64,000 nucleotides of DNA from Epilithonimonas sp042695135. Its GTDB lineage: Bacteria; Bacteroidota; Bacteroidia; Flavobacteriales; Weeksellaceae. Below, in pieces: positions 51,372 to 59,093 of the stretch (its first letter is position 1; each line of letters starts with the position of its first letter). The stretch is from positions 3,286,001 through 3,350,000 of the forward strand of contig NZ_CP170547.1 of the NCBI RefSeq assembly GCF_042695135.1. The letters are read 5' to 3'. Both the position numbers and the translations under genes were made by a program. The notes below the pieces were generated by a model. That model worked only from the letters and a program-made list of their open reading frames with translations, was not told the origin of the DNA and ran no database searches.

Positions 51372-52289
51372 ATGAATTCAAATCATTTTCAACTTAACAA
51401 ACCCAGCCTGACACACGAAAACCGACTGAATACTTTGGTGGAAAATCAAACCAAGTTTAGTTTAAATAATTGTGAATTCAGCATCTACGAAACGCACAAG
51501 GCGGTTTACGATGTGAAACTGCATTTTGAGCATCTGGCTTTCACGGGAATGTTGCGAGGGAGAAAATGGATGAAGCTTCAGGATAAGAGCAATTACTTCG
51601 AATATCTTCCGGGAGAAAGTGTTTTGGTTGCGCCGGGTGAAACAATGGTCATTGATTTTCCTGATGCAGATGAGCAGCCTTCACAATGTGTTTCTTTGAC
51701 TTTGAATCCGGAATTTGTGCAGGAATCTTTGGATAATCTGAACTTCAATGTGGCGAAAATAGATGATTCTTCCAAATGGAATATCTCTTTGGATGAATTT
51801 TATTTGCTTAATAATAAAGCTCTGGCTTCGGCGACAAATAATATTATGAGGATTGCGATGGATGATAATTCGCATAAAGATGTGATTGCAGATTTTGCTT
51901 TGAAGGAATTATTGATAAGATTGATGCAGACGCAAGCGAGAAATCTAGTGGAGAAAAACACTTTGAAAAATCAGTCGAGAATTGGTTTTGTAGCAGATTT
52001 TATCAAGAAAAATCTTCATCAGAAGTTATCCATTGATGCAATTGCGAAGATGGCTTACGTCAGCAAATCGAATTTCTTCAAGATGTTCAAACAGGAATTG
52101 GGACTTTCTCCGAATGAATTTATTATCCACGAGAGAATCAAGAAAGCGAAGGAATTGTTGAGCCAACAGAATTCGGTGAGCGAGACCGCTTACAGTACTG
52201 GATTTTCGGATACGAATTATTTTATTCGGGTGTTCAAACAGATGGAAGGTGTGACGCCAAAAATCTTTCAGAACAAAAAATTAATTTGA
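51372..52289 (+). CDS. AraC-family transcriptional regulator next to aldehyde dehydrogenase
   Basis: 305 residues. The N-terminal domain (about 30-190) is beta-rich (FEHLAFTGMLRGRKWMKLQ ... YLPGESVLVAPGETMVIDFP) and acts as a sensor. The C-terminal AraC HTH pair is LSIDAIAKMAYVSKSNFFKMFKQELG and SVSETAYSTGFSDTNYFIRVFKQ, complete. Position opposite the dehydrogenase strongly suggests it controls aldehyde or alcohol catabolism in response to an inducer; AraC-type regulators with DUF779/ALDH pairs are a known arrangement. Confidence 0.88.
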   Translation: MNSNHFQLNKPSLTHENRLNTLVENQTKFSLNNCEFSIYETHKAVYDVKLHFEHLAFTGMLRGRKWMKLQDKSNYFEYLPGESVLVAPGETMVIDFPDADEQPSQCVSLTLNPEFVQESLDNLNFNVAKIDDSSKWNISLDEFYLLNNKALASATNNIMRIAMDDNSHKDVIADFALKELLIRLMQTQARNLVEKNTLKNQSRIGFVADFIKKNLHQKLSIDAIAKMAYVSKSNFFKMFKQELGLSPNEFIIHERIKKAKELLSQQNSVSETAYSTGFSDTNYFIRVFKQMEGVTPKIFQNKKLI

Positions 52290-52320
52290 AGTTAGTAGTT
52301 AGTTATAGATATTTTCAAAA

Positions 52321-52350
52321 GAGAACGAGCAGAAATTTCTGCTCGTTCTC
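52321..52350. terminator. Perfect 30-nt palindrome
   Basis: GAGAACGAGCAGAAA pairs with TTTCTGCTCGTTCTC without mismatch or unpaired loop. A clear T-run is lacking, so termination strength is uncertain; it lies behind the AraC gene. Confidence 0.6.
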
Positions 52351-52392
52351 GATTTAGGTTTAGCCAAATTTGATTCTAAATAATTGATGATT

Positions 52393-52470
52393 ATCGTGTC
52401 GCTCCTACGGAGCTCGACTTTATGGCGGAATTGATTCCTATAAACATATTGCTCCTACGGAGCTTTTATC
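52393..52470. repeat. Paired GCTCCTACGGAGC element, copy B
   Basis: GCTCCTACGGAGCT at 52401-52414 and 52451-52464, 50 bp apart, with spacer word CCTATAAACATATTGCTCC close to that of copy A. The second hairpin extends into the last codons of the HMG-CoA synthase gene on the other strand. Confidence 0.7.
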
Positions 52471-53797
52471 TCTGATAATTGTAATATCTTGCACCTTTCA
52501 GAACCGGACTTTCTTTTTCGATTCTTGTTAATCCGAAACCTTTGTAATTTTGATTAACTGAAGAATCTAATTGTTTACGGTGTAACTTTTCATAAGTTTC
52601 AAAATCGATTGCGTGTCTGTTTTTTAATTCTTCGAAGAGATTCCATTTTCCAACTACTGATTTCCATTCGGGAGACACTTTGCCGACGAAAACCTTAGAT
52701 TTGGAACCGCTTCCATAAGCTAAGAAACCAATTTCTTTATCTGCTAAATCTTCATTTTCATTGAACGAAGTTTGTAAAGCTGACAACAATGCCATAAAAA
52801 TAGAAGCTGTGTACATATTCCCGATTTCGGAAGAAGCACGCTGCGTTTTCTCTATTTTTTCATTGATAAAATTGATATAATCTTCAGATTTTGCGATGGC
52901 TTTTTGTTTCTCTGCATCGGAATAATCGAGATGATTTTCTAAACTATAAATCTCGGTGAAAACTCTTTTCCCGTGGAAAGCGTAAGGCAAATGGAAAATC
53001 AGATAACGCCAGTCTTCGTAAGGTCTTACGGTAAAAGTCTGGTCTTTGTAATGCTCATAAGCTTCACGGATTCTGTCCTGATAACATTGATTGGAATATT
53101 GTCCATCGAAAACCGGTTCGTCTGTGAACACTTCAATTTTGTCGGGGAAATTTTCCGGAGCTGTTGGGAAATCTTCTTTGGAAAAATGACGTCTCGGTTT
53201 GAAAAAATCGAAAACGCTTTCTGTGGCAACGCCCCAATTGTTATCAATCTCGATTAACTTTGGATTGGCTGAAACCAATAAGGCAACCGCACCGCCCCCT
53301 TGCGTGTATTCTCCGGAAGATGCCAATTCATATTTGGCATAATCGCTGGCAATGACAACGGCTTTTTTAGTGGGATTTGCTCTTACGAAATCTAGGGAAT
53401 TGTGTAGTGCATCAACTGCACCAACGCAGGCAAAAGTCATATCTACAACGTCACAATTTTTGAAACTTCTTTCACCAAATTCTTCGGTCAAGAATTCTTC
53501 TACCATTTGGACAGCGTAGGTTGCGGTTGGTTTTGCGGCGTCCAAAGCACTTTCGGTTCCGAGGTAAACTCTGGATATTTCTTTCGGATTGAGATTATAA
53601 TCCTGAATTAATTTGAGTAAAGCTTCCGCTGCAAAAGTCGCTGCATCTTCGTGAACATCGGGCAAAGCCATTTTGTGCAAACCCAGACCTTTTTCCAGTT
53701 TTGCCGGTTCTATTCCTCTTTTCTCAGCAAGGTCATTGATTTCTAAATATAAAGAAGGCACATAAAAACTGGCCGCATCAACTCCGAATTTCGTCAT
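52466..53797 (-). CDS. Hydroxymethylglutaryl-CoA synthase
   Basis: 443 residues, condensing acetyl-CoA with acetoacetyl-CoA in the mevalonate route to isoprenoids. Catalytic residues seen: Glu82 in LGTESALD, Cys124 in MTFACVGAVDAL, and His269 in LIFHLPYAFHGKR. Full length with the usual C-terminal EIGFLAYGSGSKSKVFVG. The mevalonate pathway in place of the DXP pathway is known from some Flavobacteriia including Chryseobacterium relatives. The start MTKFGVDAASFYVP fits. Gene stands alone. Confidence 0.9.
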   Translation of the reverse strand: MTKFGVDAASFYVPSLYLEINDLAEKRGIEPAKLEKGLGLHKMALPDVHEDAATFAAEALLKLIQDYNLNPKEISRVYLGTESALDAAKPTATYAVQMVEEFLTEEFGERSFKNCDVVDMTFACVGAVDALHNSLDFVRANPTKKAVVIASDYAKYELASSGEYTQGGGAVALLVSANPKLIEIDNNWGVATESVFDFFKPRRHFSKEDFPTAPENFPDKIEVFTDEPVFDGQYSNQCYQDRIREAYEHYKDQTFTVRPYEDWRYLIFHLPYAFHGKRVFTEIYSLENHLDYSDAEKQKAIAKSEDYINFINEKIEKTQRASSEIGNMYTASIFMALLSALQTSFNENEDLADKEIGFLAYGSGSKSKVFVGKVSPEWKSVVGKWNLFEELKNRHAIDFETYEKLHRKQLDSSVNQNYKGFGLTRIEKESPVLKGARYYNYQR

Positions 53798-53901
53798 TTT
53801 AAAAATTTTTAAGACACGAATTTAGAGATTTTTCGGCGGATTTTGTGTGTGTTTTGGGATGAAAGTTTAGATTAAAGCACAAATATTCTACTTTGCGAAG
53901 C

Positions 53902-54074
53902 GCAGCCCGACGTATCTCATTTTTTCTATTTTATTTATTTGAATCGATGAACCACTTCGTTAGGTTTGAACGGAGCTTTTTTTGTTGTTGCGATTCTGAA
54001 TAAGTTTCATTAACGGTATCACGTCATTTGCAACAACAAAAAAAGCGGGAGTGGAAGGCGGATAAAGCTGCCCA
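53902..54074 (+). ncRNA. Flavo-1-like structured RNA element, copy 3 (long version)
   Basis: GCAGC (53902-53906) pairs with GCTGC (54067-54071), and a perfect 17-bp stem joins 53975-53991 to 54030-54046. The 3' words GGAAGGCGGATAAAG and GCTGCCCAAAT match copy 2. The left side has about 70 extra bases compared with copy 2. Repeated conservation of pairing rather than of sequence supports an RNA. Confidence 0.5.
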
Positions 54075-54087
54075 AATAATTAATATA

Positions 54088-54118
54088 AAAACCCCACTTA
54101 TAAAAAAAGTGAGGTTTT
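54088..54118 (-). terminator. Terminator of amt
   Basis: On the minus strand AAAACCTCACTT pairs with AAGTGGGGTTTT (54118-54108 with 54099-54088, one A-C mismatch), followed by T-rich DNA. Confidence 0.65.
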
Positions 54119-54153
54119 CTTCATATCAAAATCAAATATGCATTACTGCATCA

Positions 54154-55497
54154 TTATGCGTGACTCTCATCGTGCTGCGAAAGATCCAAACCGATGTTTT
54201 CGGAATCTTCGGCAACTCTTAATGGGATGATCATGTCTGTAACTTTATATAAAATCAATGATCCTAAAAATGTAAATGCGGAAACCAATACCAAAGCCAT
54301 CATATGATGTGCAAAAACTTCGAAACCGCCGTGAAGAAGACTTGCATTCTCGCCTTGAGCCAAAATTGCTGTCAAAATCATTCCCATAATTCCGCCAACG
54401 CCGTGACAAGCGAAAACATCTAAAGTATCGTCCACTTTTTTCAGTCGTTTCCAGTTGCACATCAAATTAGAAACAATGGCAGAAATAAATCCTATAAAAA
54501 TAGCGTGAGGAAGCGTCACAAAACCTGCAGCCGGCGTAATCGCCACCAAACCTACGACTGCTCCGATACAAGCGCCCAAAGCAGAAACTTTTCTCCCATT
54601 AACTCTATCAAAAAATATCCAGGACAACATTGCTGTTGCAGATGCAACCGTCGTAGTTCCGAAAGCCATCGCTGCTGTTGCATTAGCTGCTAAAGCTGAA
54701 CCAGCATTGAAACCAAACCAGCCAAACCAAAGCATTCCTGTTCCTAAAATCACAAATGGAATATTTGAAGGTTCGTGGTGCGGATTTTTTCTTTTTCCGA
54801 TCATCATTGCGCCAGCCAAAGCTGCGAAACCTGCGCTCATATGGACCACTGTTCCACCGGCAAAATCCTTGACTCCAAAATATTTATTCAACAAACCATC
54901 CGGATGCCAGACCATGTGACAAAGTGGTGTATAAATCAAAAGGCTGAACAGCACCATAAATAATAAGTAGGAAATAAATCTGACTCGTTCTGCAAAAGAA
55001 CCCGTAATCAAAGCTGGAGTGATGACTGCAAATTTCATTTGAAATAAGGCAAACAATACAAACGGAATCGTGGAAGCCATTTTGCTATGCGGCAAAACGC
55101 CAACATTGTTGAAAAATAAATATGTAGTTGGATTACCTATCAATCCATAATGCACACCATTAATTGTAATTCCCAATGGTTCGCCAAAGGATAAACTAAA
55201 TCCAACGACTACCCAGACAATACTAATCACACCCAAAGCGATAAAACTCTGCAGCATTGTGGAAATCATATTCTTTTTCCCGACCATTCCGCCATAGAAA
55301 AAAGAAAGTCCGGGTGTCATTAACAAAACCAAACCGGAAGATGCCAGGATCCAAGCAACATCTGCTCCTACAATGTTTTCTTCGCCAAGAAAAGTTCCCG
55401 GTAAAGGCAATGAAGTCTGTTCCGGCCAAAAAAGTGCAGCAATTGAAATGATGCTTATGATTACAAAGGAAATGATCCAGCGTTTTTCGATTTTCAT
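54154..55497 (-). CDS. amt: Ammonium transporter
   Basis: 447 residues, about 11-12 helices with an N-terminal signal-like helix. Family motifs: GLSFFYGGMVGKKNMISTML, the outer gate CHMVWHPDGLL, pore His in GGTVVHMSAGFAALAGAM, and the second pore His in VFACHGVGGIMGM. The twin-His pore is intact. No glnK/glnB gene is beside it within this window. The upstream region has a divergent pair of -7 boxes forming a dyad. Confidence 0.93.
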   Translation of the reverse strand: MKIEKRWIISFVIISIISIAALFWPEQTSLPLPGTFLGEENIVGADVAWILASSGLVLLMTPGLSFFYGGMVGKKNMISTMLQSFIALGVISIVWVVVGFSLSFGEPLGITINGVHYGLIGNPTTYLFFNNVGVLPHSKMASTIPFVLFALFQMKFAVITPALITGSFAERVRFISYLLFMVLFSLLIYTPLCHMVWHPDGLLNKYFGVKDFAGGTVVHMSAGFAALAGAMMIGKRKNPHHEPSNIPFVILGTGMLWFGWFGFNAGSALAANATAAMAFGTTTVASATAMLSWIFFDRVNGRKVSALGACIGAVVGLVAITPAAGFVTLPHAIFIGFISAIVSNLMCNWKRLKKVDDTLDVFACHGVGGIMGMILTAILAQGENASLLHGGFEVFAHHMMALVLVSAFTFLGSLILYKVTDMIIPLRVAEDSENIGLDLSQHDESHA

Positions 55498-55516
55498 AAT
55501 TCAGATTTTAACCCTG

Positions 55517-55555
55517 CAAATATATGGGCTTAATTTTAAAAACCATATATATTTG
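55517..55555. promoter_or_regulatory. Facing -7 boxes forming a dyad upstream of amt
   Basis: CAAATATATGG (55517-55527; minus-strand TATATTTG, 20 bp before the amt ATG) and CCATATATATTTG (55543-55555; plus-strand TATATTTG) form an inverted repeat around a 15-bp A/T-rich centre. It could be divergent promoters or an operator. A further -7 box (TAATTTTG, 55628-55635) precedes the next gene. Confidence 0.4.
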
Positions 55556-55712
55556 AAATTAAACCCTTCTAATTTTTACAGAAAATAAATTATTATTCTA
55601 AAAAATATTCAAATAATAATCAGGCATTAATTTTGCAATAGACTTCTTATAAAATAAAACTATGAAATCGCTCAACGATTGCATATGACAATTAAAAAAT
55701 AAACTTATAAAT

Positions 55713-55901
55713 ATGAGATCCGACATTCCAAAACCAGACAGCGAAACTAACAAAGGACCAATGATTGCAATTATAGTTGTAGTTGCTTTATTCCTTTTAG
55801 GATATTTCGCTTACATGATGTTCATCCCACAACAAGTGGAAAATATGAACAAAACAGAAAATATACAACCCACAGAACAAAAAGTAAAAGACTCCCTTTA
55901 G
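55713..55901 (+). CDS. Small single-pass membrane protein
   Basis: 62 residues: polar N-terminus (MRSDIPKPDSETNKG), one strongly hydrophobic helix (PMIAIIVVVALFLLGYFAYMMF) and a polar tail (PQQVENMNKTENIQPTEQKV). I do not recognise a family. Its frame, an exact -7 box 78 bp upstream and a terminator whose loop contains the TAG stop all support a real gene. It might assist the neighbouring amt, but there is no evidence for that. Confidence 0.55.
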   Translation: MRSDIPKPDSETNKGPMIAIIVVVALFLLGYFAYMMFIPQQVENMNKTENIQPTEQKVKDSL

Positions 55902-55917
55902 GAGTCTTTTTTATTTT
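55886..55917. terminator. Bidirectional terminator containing a stop codon
   Basis: AAAAGACTCC (55886-55895) pairs with GGAGTCTTTT (55901-55910); the loop CTTTA and first right-arm base hold the TAG of the small membrane protein. T-runs on both strands also serve lipA from the other side. Confidence 0.8.
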
Positions 55918-55934
55918 TAAATTGAATCGAAATC

Positions 55935-56804
55935 TTAATGAATGTGCTTCTCAGCGTGATAAGAACTTCGAACCAAAGGTGAACTTTCTACGTGACGGAA
56001 ACCTAAATTTCTGGCAAAGTCACCATATTCATCAAACTGCTCCGGCGTGATAAAGCTTTTCACCGGAAGATGTTTTTTGGTCGGCTGAAGGTATTGTCCT
56101 AAAGTAATCACATCCACATTTGCATTTCTGATATCCTCGATCGTTTGGAAAACCTCATCTTTTGTTTCTCCCAACCCTAGCATCACACCAGTTTTTGTCC
56201 GGTTTTGTCCGGCTTCTTTCAGATATCTCAAAACTTCAAGGCTTCTTTCATATTTAGCCTGAATTCGAACTTCTCTTGTAAGACGTTTTACGGTTTCCAT
56301 ATTGTGAGAAATCACTTCCGGTGCCACTTCTATCATTCTGTCAAGGTGTTTTGTAATACCTTGGAAATCGGGAATCAAAGTTTCCATCGTAGTTCCCGGG
56401 GAAATTCTGCGAACGGCATTTACTGTTTCGCCCCAAAGGATTGAACCCATATCTTTCAAATCATCACGATCGACAGATGTCAAAACTGCGTGTTTGATTT
56501 TCATTAATTTGATAGAACGCGCTACTTTTTCTGGCTCGTCCCAATTCACGTCCAAAGGTTTTCCGGTTTTCACACCACAAAATCCACAGCTTCTTGTGCA
56601 GATATTTCCGAGAATCATAAATGTTGCCGTTCCTTCGCCCCAGCATTCGCCCATATTCGGGCAGCTTCCGCTTTGGCAGATGGTATTGAGCTTATATTTA
56701 TCTACCAAATGTCTCAGTTCGCGGTAGTTTTTACCAGTCGGTAATTTTACGCGAATCCATTTGGGTTTTTGAATGGCTGTATCTTGTTGAACTAAATCCT
56801 CCAT
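55935..56804 (-). CDS. lipA: Lipoyl synthase
   Basis: 289 residues, a radical SAM enzyme that inserts two sulfurs into octanoyl groups on lipoyl domains. The auxiliary cluster cysteines are Cys43, Cys48 and Cys54 (CQSGSCPNMGEC) and the radical SAM cluster Cys69, Cys73 and Cys76 (CTRSCGFC). Other blocks: TSVDRDDLKDMGS, NMETVKRLTREVR, KTGVMLGLGE, VRSSYHAEKH at the end. Length is standard. A -7 box lies 20 bp upstream at 56824-56831. Confidence 0.95.
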   Translation of the reverse strand: MEDLVQQDTAIQKPKWIRVKLPTGKNYRELRHLVDKYKLNTICQSGSCPNMGECWGEGTATFMILGNICTRSCGFCGVKTGKPLDVNWDEPEKVARSIKLMKIKHAVLTSVDRDDLKDMGSILWGETVNAVRRISPGTTMETLIPDFQGITKHLDRMIEVAPEVISHNMETVKRLTREVRIQAKYERSLEVLRYLKEAGQNRTKTGVMLGLGETKDEVFQTIEDIRNANVDVITLGQYLQPTKKHLPVKSFITPEQFDEYGDFARNLGFRHVESSPLVRSSYHAEKHIH

Positions 56805-56823
56805 CTATTTCTAAAATTGACTC

Positions 56824-56831
56824 CAAAGTTA
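56824..56831 (-). promoter_or_regulatory. -7 box (TAACTTTG) of lipA
   Basis: Exact TAnnTTTG on the minus strand, 20 bp upstream of the lipA ATG. No convincing -33 partner. Confidence 0.45.
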
Positions 56832-56911
56832 AGGATTTTTTTATCGAAACAGTCGAAGACTGACATTGATGAAACGCATAATTCCGTAAATTTAAAGTCC
56901 AATAATTTCTT

Positions 56912-57544
56912 ATGAAAGCTATAATTTGTTTATTGACTCTTATTCTAAGCCATTTTTCTTTTGCCCAGAAAGAATTCCAACCGGCAGGTTCAACAGTCAT
57001 AGAATCTGTTGATGGTGATCTGGACAACGACAAAATCTCCGAGAAAGTCATCATCTATAATACAAAGGACACGACAGATATGGGCAATATCCGTGAAATT
57101 CAGATTCTTAAAAAAGTAAACGGCAAGTGGAAAATCTTAGAAAAATCCTGGAGTGCCATTTTGGAAAGCAGCGCCGGCGGCATGATGGGCGATCCTTACC
57201 AAAGCACAATCATTGAAAACGGTATTCTTATCATTCAACATTATGGCGGAAGCAGCTGGAAATGGGGTGTTACAGATAAATACCGATTTCAGAACGGTCA
57301 TTTTGAATTAATTGGATACTCTTCGGAAGGTGGGAGACCCGGAGATTATATTACAGAAGTTGACTTTAATCTTTCTACAGGGAAACTTACTTACACAAAA
57401 GAAGTAGAAAATACCGCTGAATATGGTAAATCCAAACACGAAACTTACATTAAAAAAGGATTGAAAATAAATCTGCAAAACAGAAATCAGAAGAAACAGA
57501 GAAAAATTATACTTCCGAAAACAAAAGAGGAAGTTTATTTATAA
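56912..57544 (+). CDS. Secreted hypothetical protein with DxDxDxD motif
   Basis: 210 residues with signal peptide (MKAIICLLTLILSHFSFAQ). VDGDLDNDKISEKVIIYN is a calcium-binding-like Asp loop as in VCBS/FG-GAP blades, followed by IREIQILKKVNGKWKILEKSW and DKYRFQNGHFELIGYSSEGG, a pattern of a beta-propeller-type single blade seen in many Bacteroidota hypothetical proteins. The basic tail (NRNQKKQRKIILPKTKEE) is unusual. Function unknown. Convergent with the sigma factor gene, 4 nt apart. Confidence 0.55.
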   Translation: MKAIICLLTLILSHFSFAQKEFQPAGSTVIESVDGDLDNDKISEKVIIYNTKDTTDMGNIREIQILKKVNGKWKILEKSWSAILESSAGGMMGDPYQSTIIENGILIIQHYGGSSWKWGVTDKYRFQNGHFELIGYSSEGGRPGDYITEVDFNLSTGKLTYTKEVENTAEYGKSKHETYIKKGLKINLQNRNQKKQRKIILPKTKEEVYL

Positions 57545-57548
57545 TCTT

Positions 57549-58109
57549 TTAACTTTCATCAAACTCGTTGTTCTTTAATAATTCGGCCAGGATTTTTTTG
57601 GCGCGCATGATTCTCACTTTTGTATTGGCAACAGAAAGATTGAGCTCTTCTGCTATTTCTTTGATGCTTTTTTCCTCAAAAAACCTAAGGCGGATAATAT
57701 CCTGATTTTTGCCGTCCATCGTTTCTATGATCTTGATGATCTTTTGCTGGTCTTCTTCGGAGATCAATAATTCTTCAGGCGATCTTGCAAACTCGTTTTT
57801 AACGTCCTGCAAATTAGCGTTCGGATCTTCGTTTTCGCGGCTTCTTTTCCTCCAGAAATCGATGATTGTATTTTGTGCGATCGTAAGAATCCAGGTTTTG
57901 AACTGAAAACTGGGATCGAAAAGGTCCAACTTATTGAGGACTTTTGAAAATACCGAGACTGTGATTTCATCCGCATCATTTTCGTCCTTTACTTTATTCA
58001 TCACAAAAGAAAAGACATCCACCCAAAAAGAATTAATGAGTTGTGTCTGAGCCTTTTGATCTTTGTCTCTGGCTTTTATAATAAGTGCTAATAACTGATC
58101 TTCTTTCAT
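57549..58109 (-). CDS. RNA polymerase sigma factor, ECF type
   Basis: 186 residues from the ATG at 58109; a TTG five codons earlier overlaps the promoter. Sigma-70 region 2 is FDPSFQFKTWILTIAQNTIIDFWRKRSR (about 65-92), region 4 is IIRLRFFEEKSIKEIAEELNLSVANTKVRIMRAKKIL (about 136-172). A short acidic linker (ENEDPNANLQD) joins them. No anti-sigma gene is adjacent, so control must come from elsewhere. Upstream -7 box suggests expression by the housekeeping sigma. Confidence 0.9.
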   Translation of the reverse strand: MKEDQLLALIIKARDKDQKAQTQLINSFWVDVFSFVMNKVKDENDADEITVSVFSKVLNKLDLFDPSFQFKTWILTIAQNTIIDFWRKRSRENEDPNANLQDVKNEFARSPEELLISEEDQQKIIKIIETMDGKNQDIIRLRFFEEKSIKEIAEELNLSVANTKVRIMRAKKILAELLKNNEFDES

Positions 58110-58121
58110 TATTTCGATGAT

Positions 58122-58129
58122 CAAAGATA
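58122..58129 (-). promoter_or_regulatory. -7 box (TATCTTTG) of the ECF sigma gene
   Basis: Exact TAnnTTTG on the minus strand, 12 bp upstream of the ATG at 58109; the transcript would have a leader of only a few nt. Confidence 0.5.
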
Positions 58130-58307
58130 GTTATAATAATTAAAAAAAATGATATCGAAAAATTGTGAAACACTATAATTTCCTGGCATTTTAGATTCAA
58201 TTTAAATAACATTTGTCAAGATAGGATTGTTTTTAAAATAAGTAATTTTACGGGCTTGATTTTTGCAAAGAAAAAACAAATTAATTAACTAACAATCAGA
58301 ATAATAA

Positions 58308-59072
58308 ATGAAATTTTATAAATATCAGGGAACAGGAAACGATTTTGTAATGATTGACAACCGTTTAGGAGAATGGGACGATCTTTCTATCGAAAAAATA
58401 CAAAAGCTTTGCGACCGCAGATTTGGGATTGGTGCAGACGGGTTAATTAAAATCAATTCTGCAAAAGATGTAGATTTTGAGGTAGATTATTATAATTCTG
58501 ACGGTTCCAAAAGTTTCTGTGGAAACGGCGCTCGTTGTTCAGTTGCGTTCGCTCATTTTCTGGACATTATTGAAGATAAAACAACCTTTACCGCCATCGA
58601 CGGAATCCATGAAGCGGAAATCAAAAATGGTATCATTAAGTTAAAAATGGGTGATGTGAAAACCATTGATAAAGATGGAAACGATTTTGTTCTCAACACT
58701 GGTTCGCCACATTATATCAAGTATGTCGAAATGTTAAAAGATTATAATGTTTACAAAAACGGTAACGAAATACGAAATTCTGAAACTTATAAGAAAGAAG
58801 GAATCAATGTGAATTTCGTGGAAGTATTGTCCGCAAAAGAACTTTTTGTAAGAACTTATGAACGGGGTGTGGAAGATGAAACGTACAGTTGTGGAACAGG
58901 AGTTACCGCTGCAGCTTTAACTTTTATGAAAAACAATAATCAAACGTTTGTTGGAATCAAGGTGATGGGTGGAAACTTAAAAGTTTATGCCGATAAAAAT
59001 GGAGAAGGTTTCAAAAATATTTGGTTAGAAGGTCCGGCTATTCAGGTTTTTAAAGGAGAGATTAATTTATAG
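58308..59072 (+). CDS. dapF: Diaminopimelate epimerase
   Basis: 254 residues, converting LL- to meso-diaminopimelate for lysine and peptidoglycan. Start MKFYKYQGTGNDFVMIDNR; the two catalytic cysteines are Cys71 in SFCGNGARC and Cys195 in TYSCGTGVTAAAL. Both substrate-binding blocks (GTGNDF and NTGSPHYI) are present. mltG follows after 21 bp and is probably co-transcribed; both serve the cell wall. Confidence 0.95.
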   Translation: MKFYKYQGTGNDFVMIDNRLGEWDDLSIEKIQKLCDRRFGIGADGLIKINSAKDVDFEVDYYNSDGSKSFCGNGARCSVAFAHFLDIIEDKTTFTAIDGIHEAEIKNGIIKLKMGDVKTIDKDGNDFVLNTGSPHYIKYVEMLKDYNVYKNGNEIRNSETYKKEGINVNFVEVLSAKELFVRTYERGVEDETYSCGTGVTAAALTFMKNNNQTFVGIKVMGGNLKVYADKNGEGFKNIWLEGPAIQVFKGEINL

Positions 59073-59093
59073 AAATCTGATTTATTTTAAGTT

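Larger units (their letters stand above)
53798..54153. other. 356-bp intergenic region
   Basis: It holds the third Flavo-1-like element (53902-54074) and the amt terminator (54088-54118). A short + strand reading frame across it (about 54028-54222) covers RNA stem, terminator and the end of amt and is not a gene. Nothing else is seen. Confidence 0.6.

Noticed and set aside
54028..54222. Short open frame over the third Flavo-1-like element
   Set aside because: Covers the RNA stem, the amt terminator and the end of amt; no protein features.
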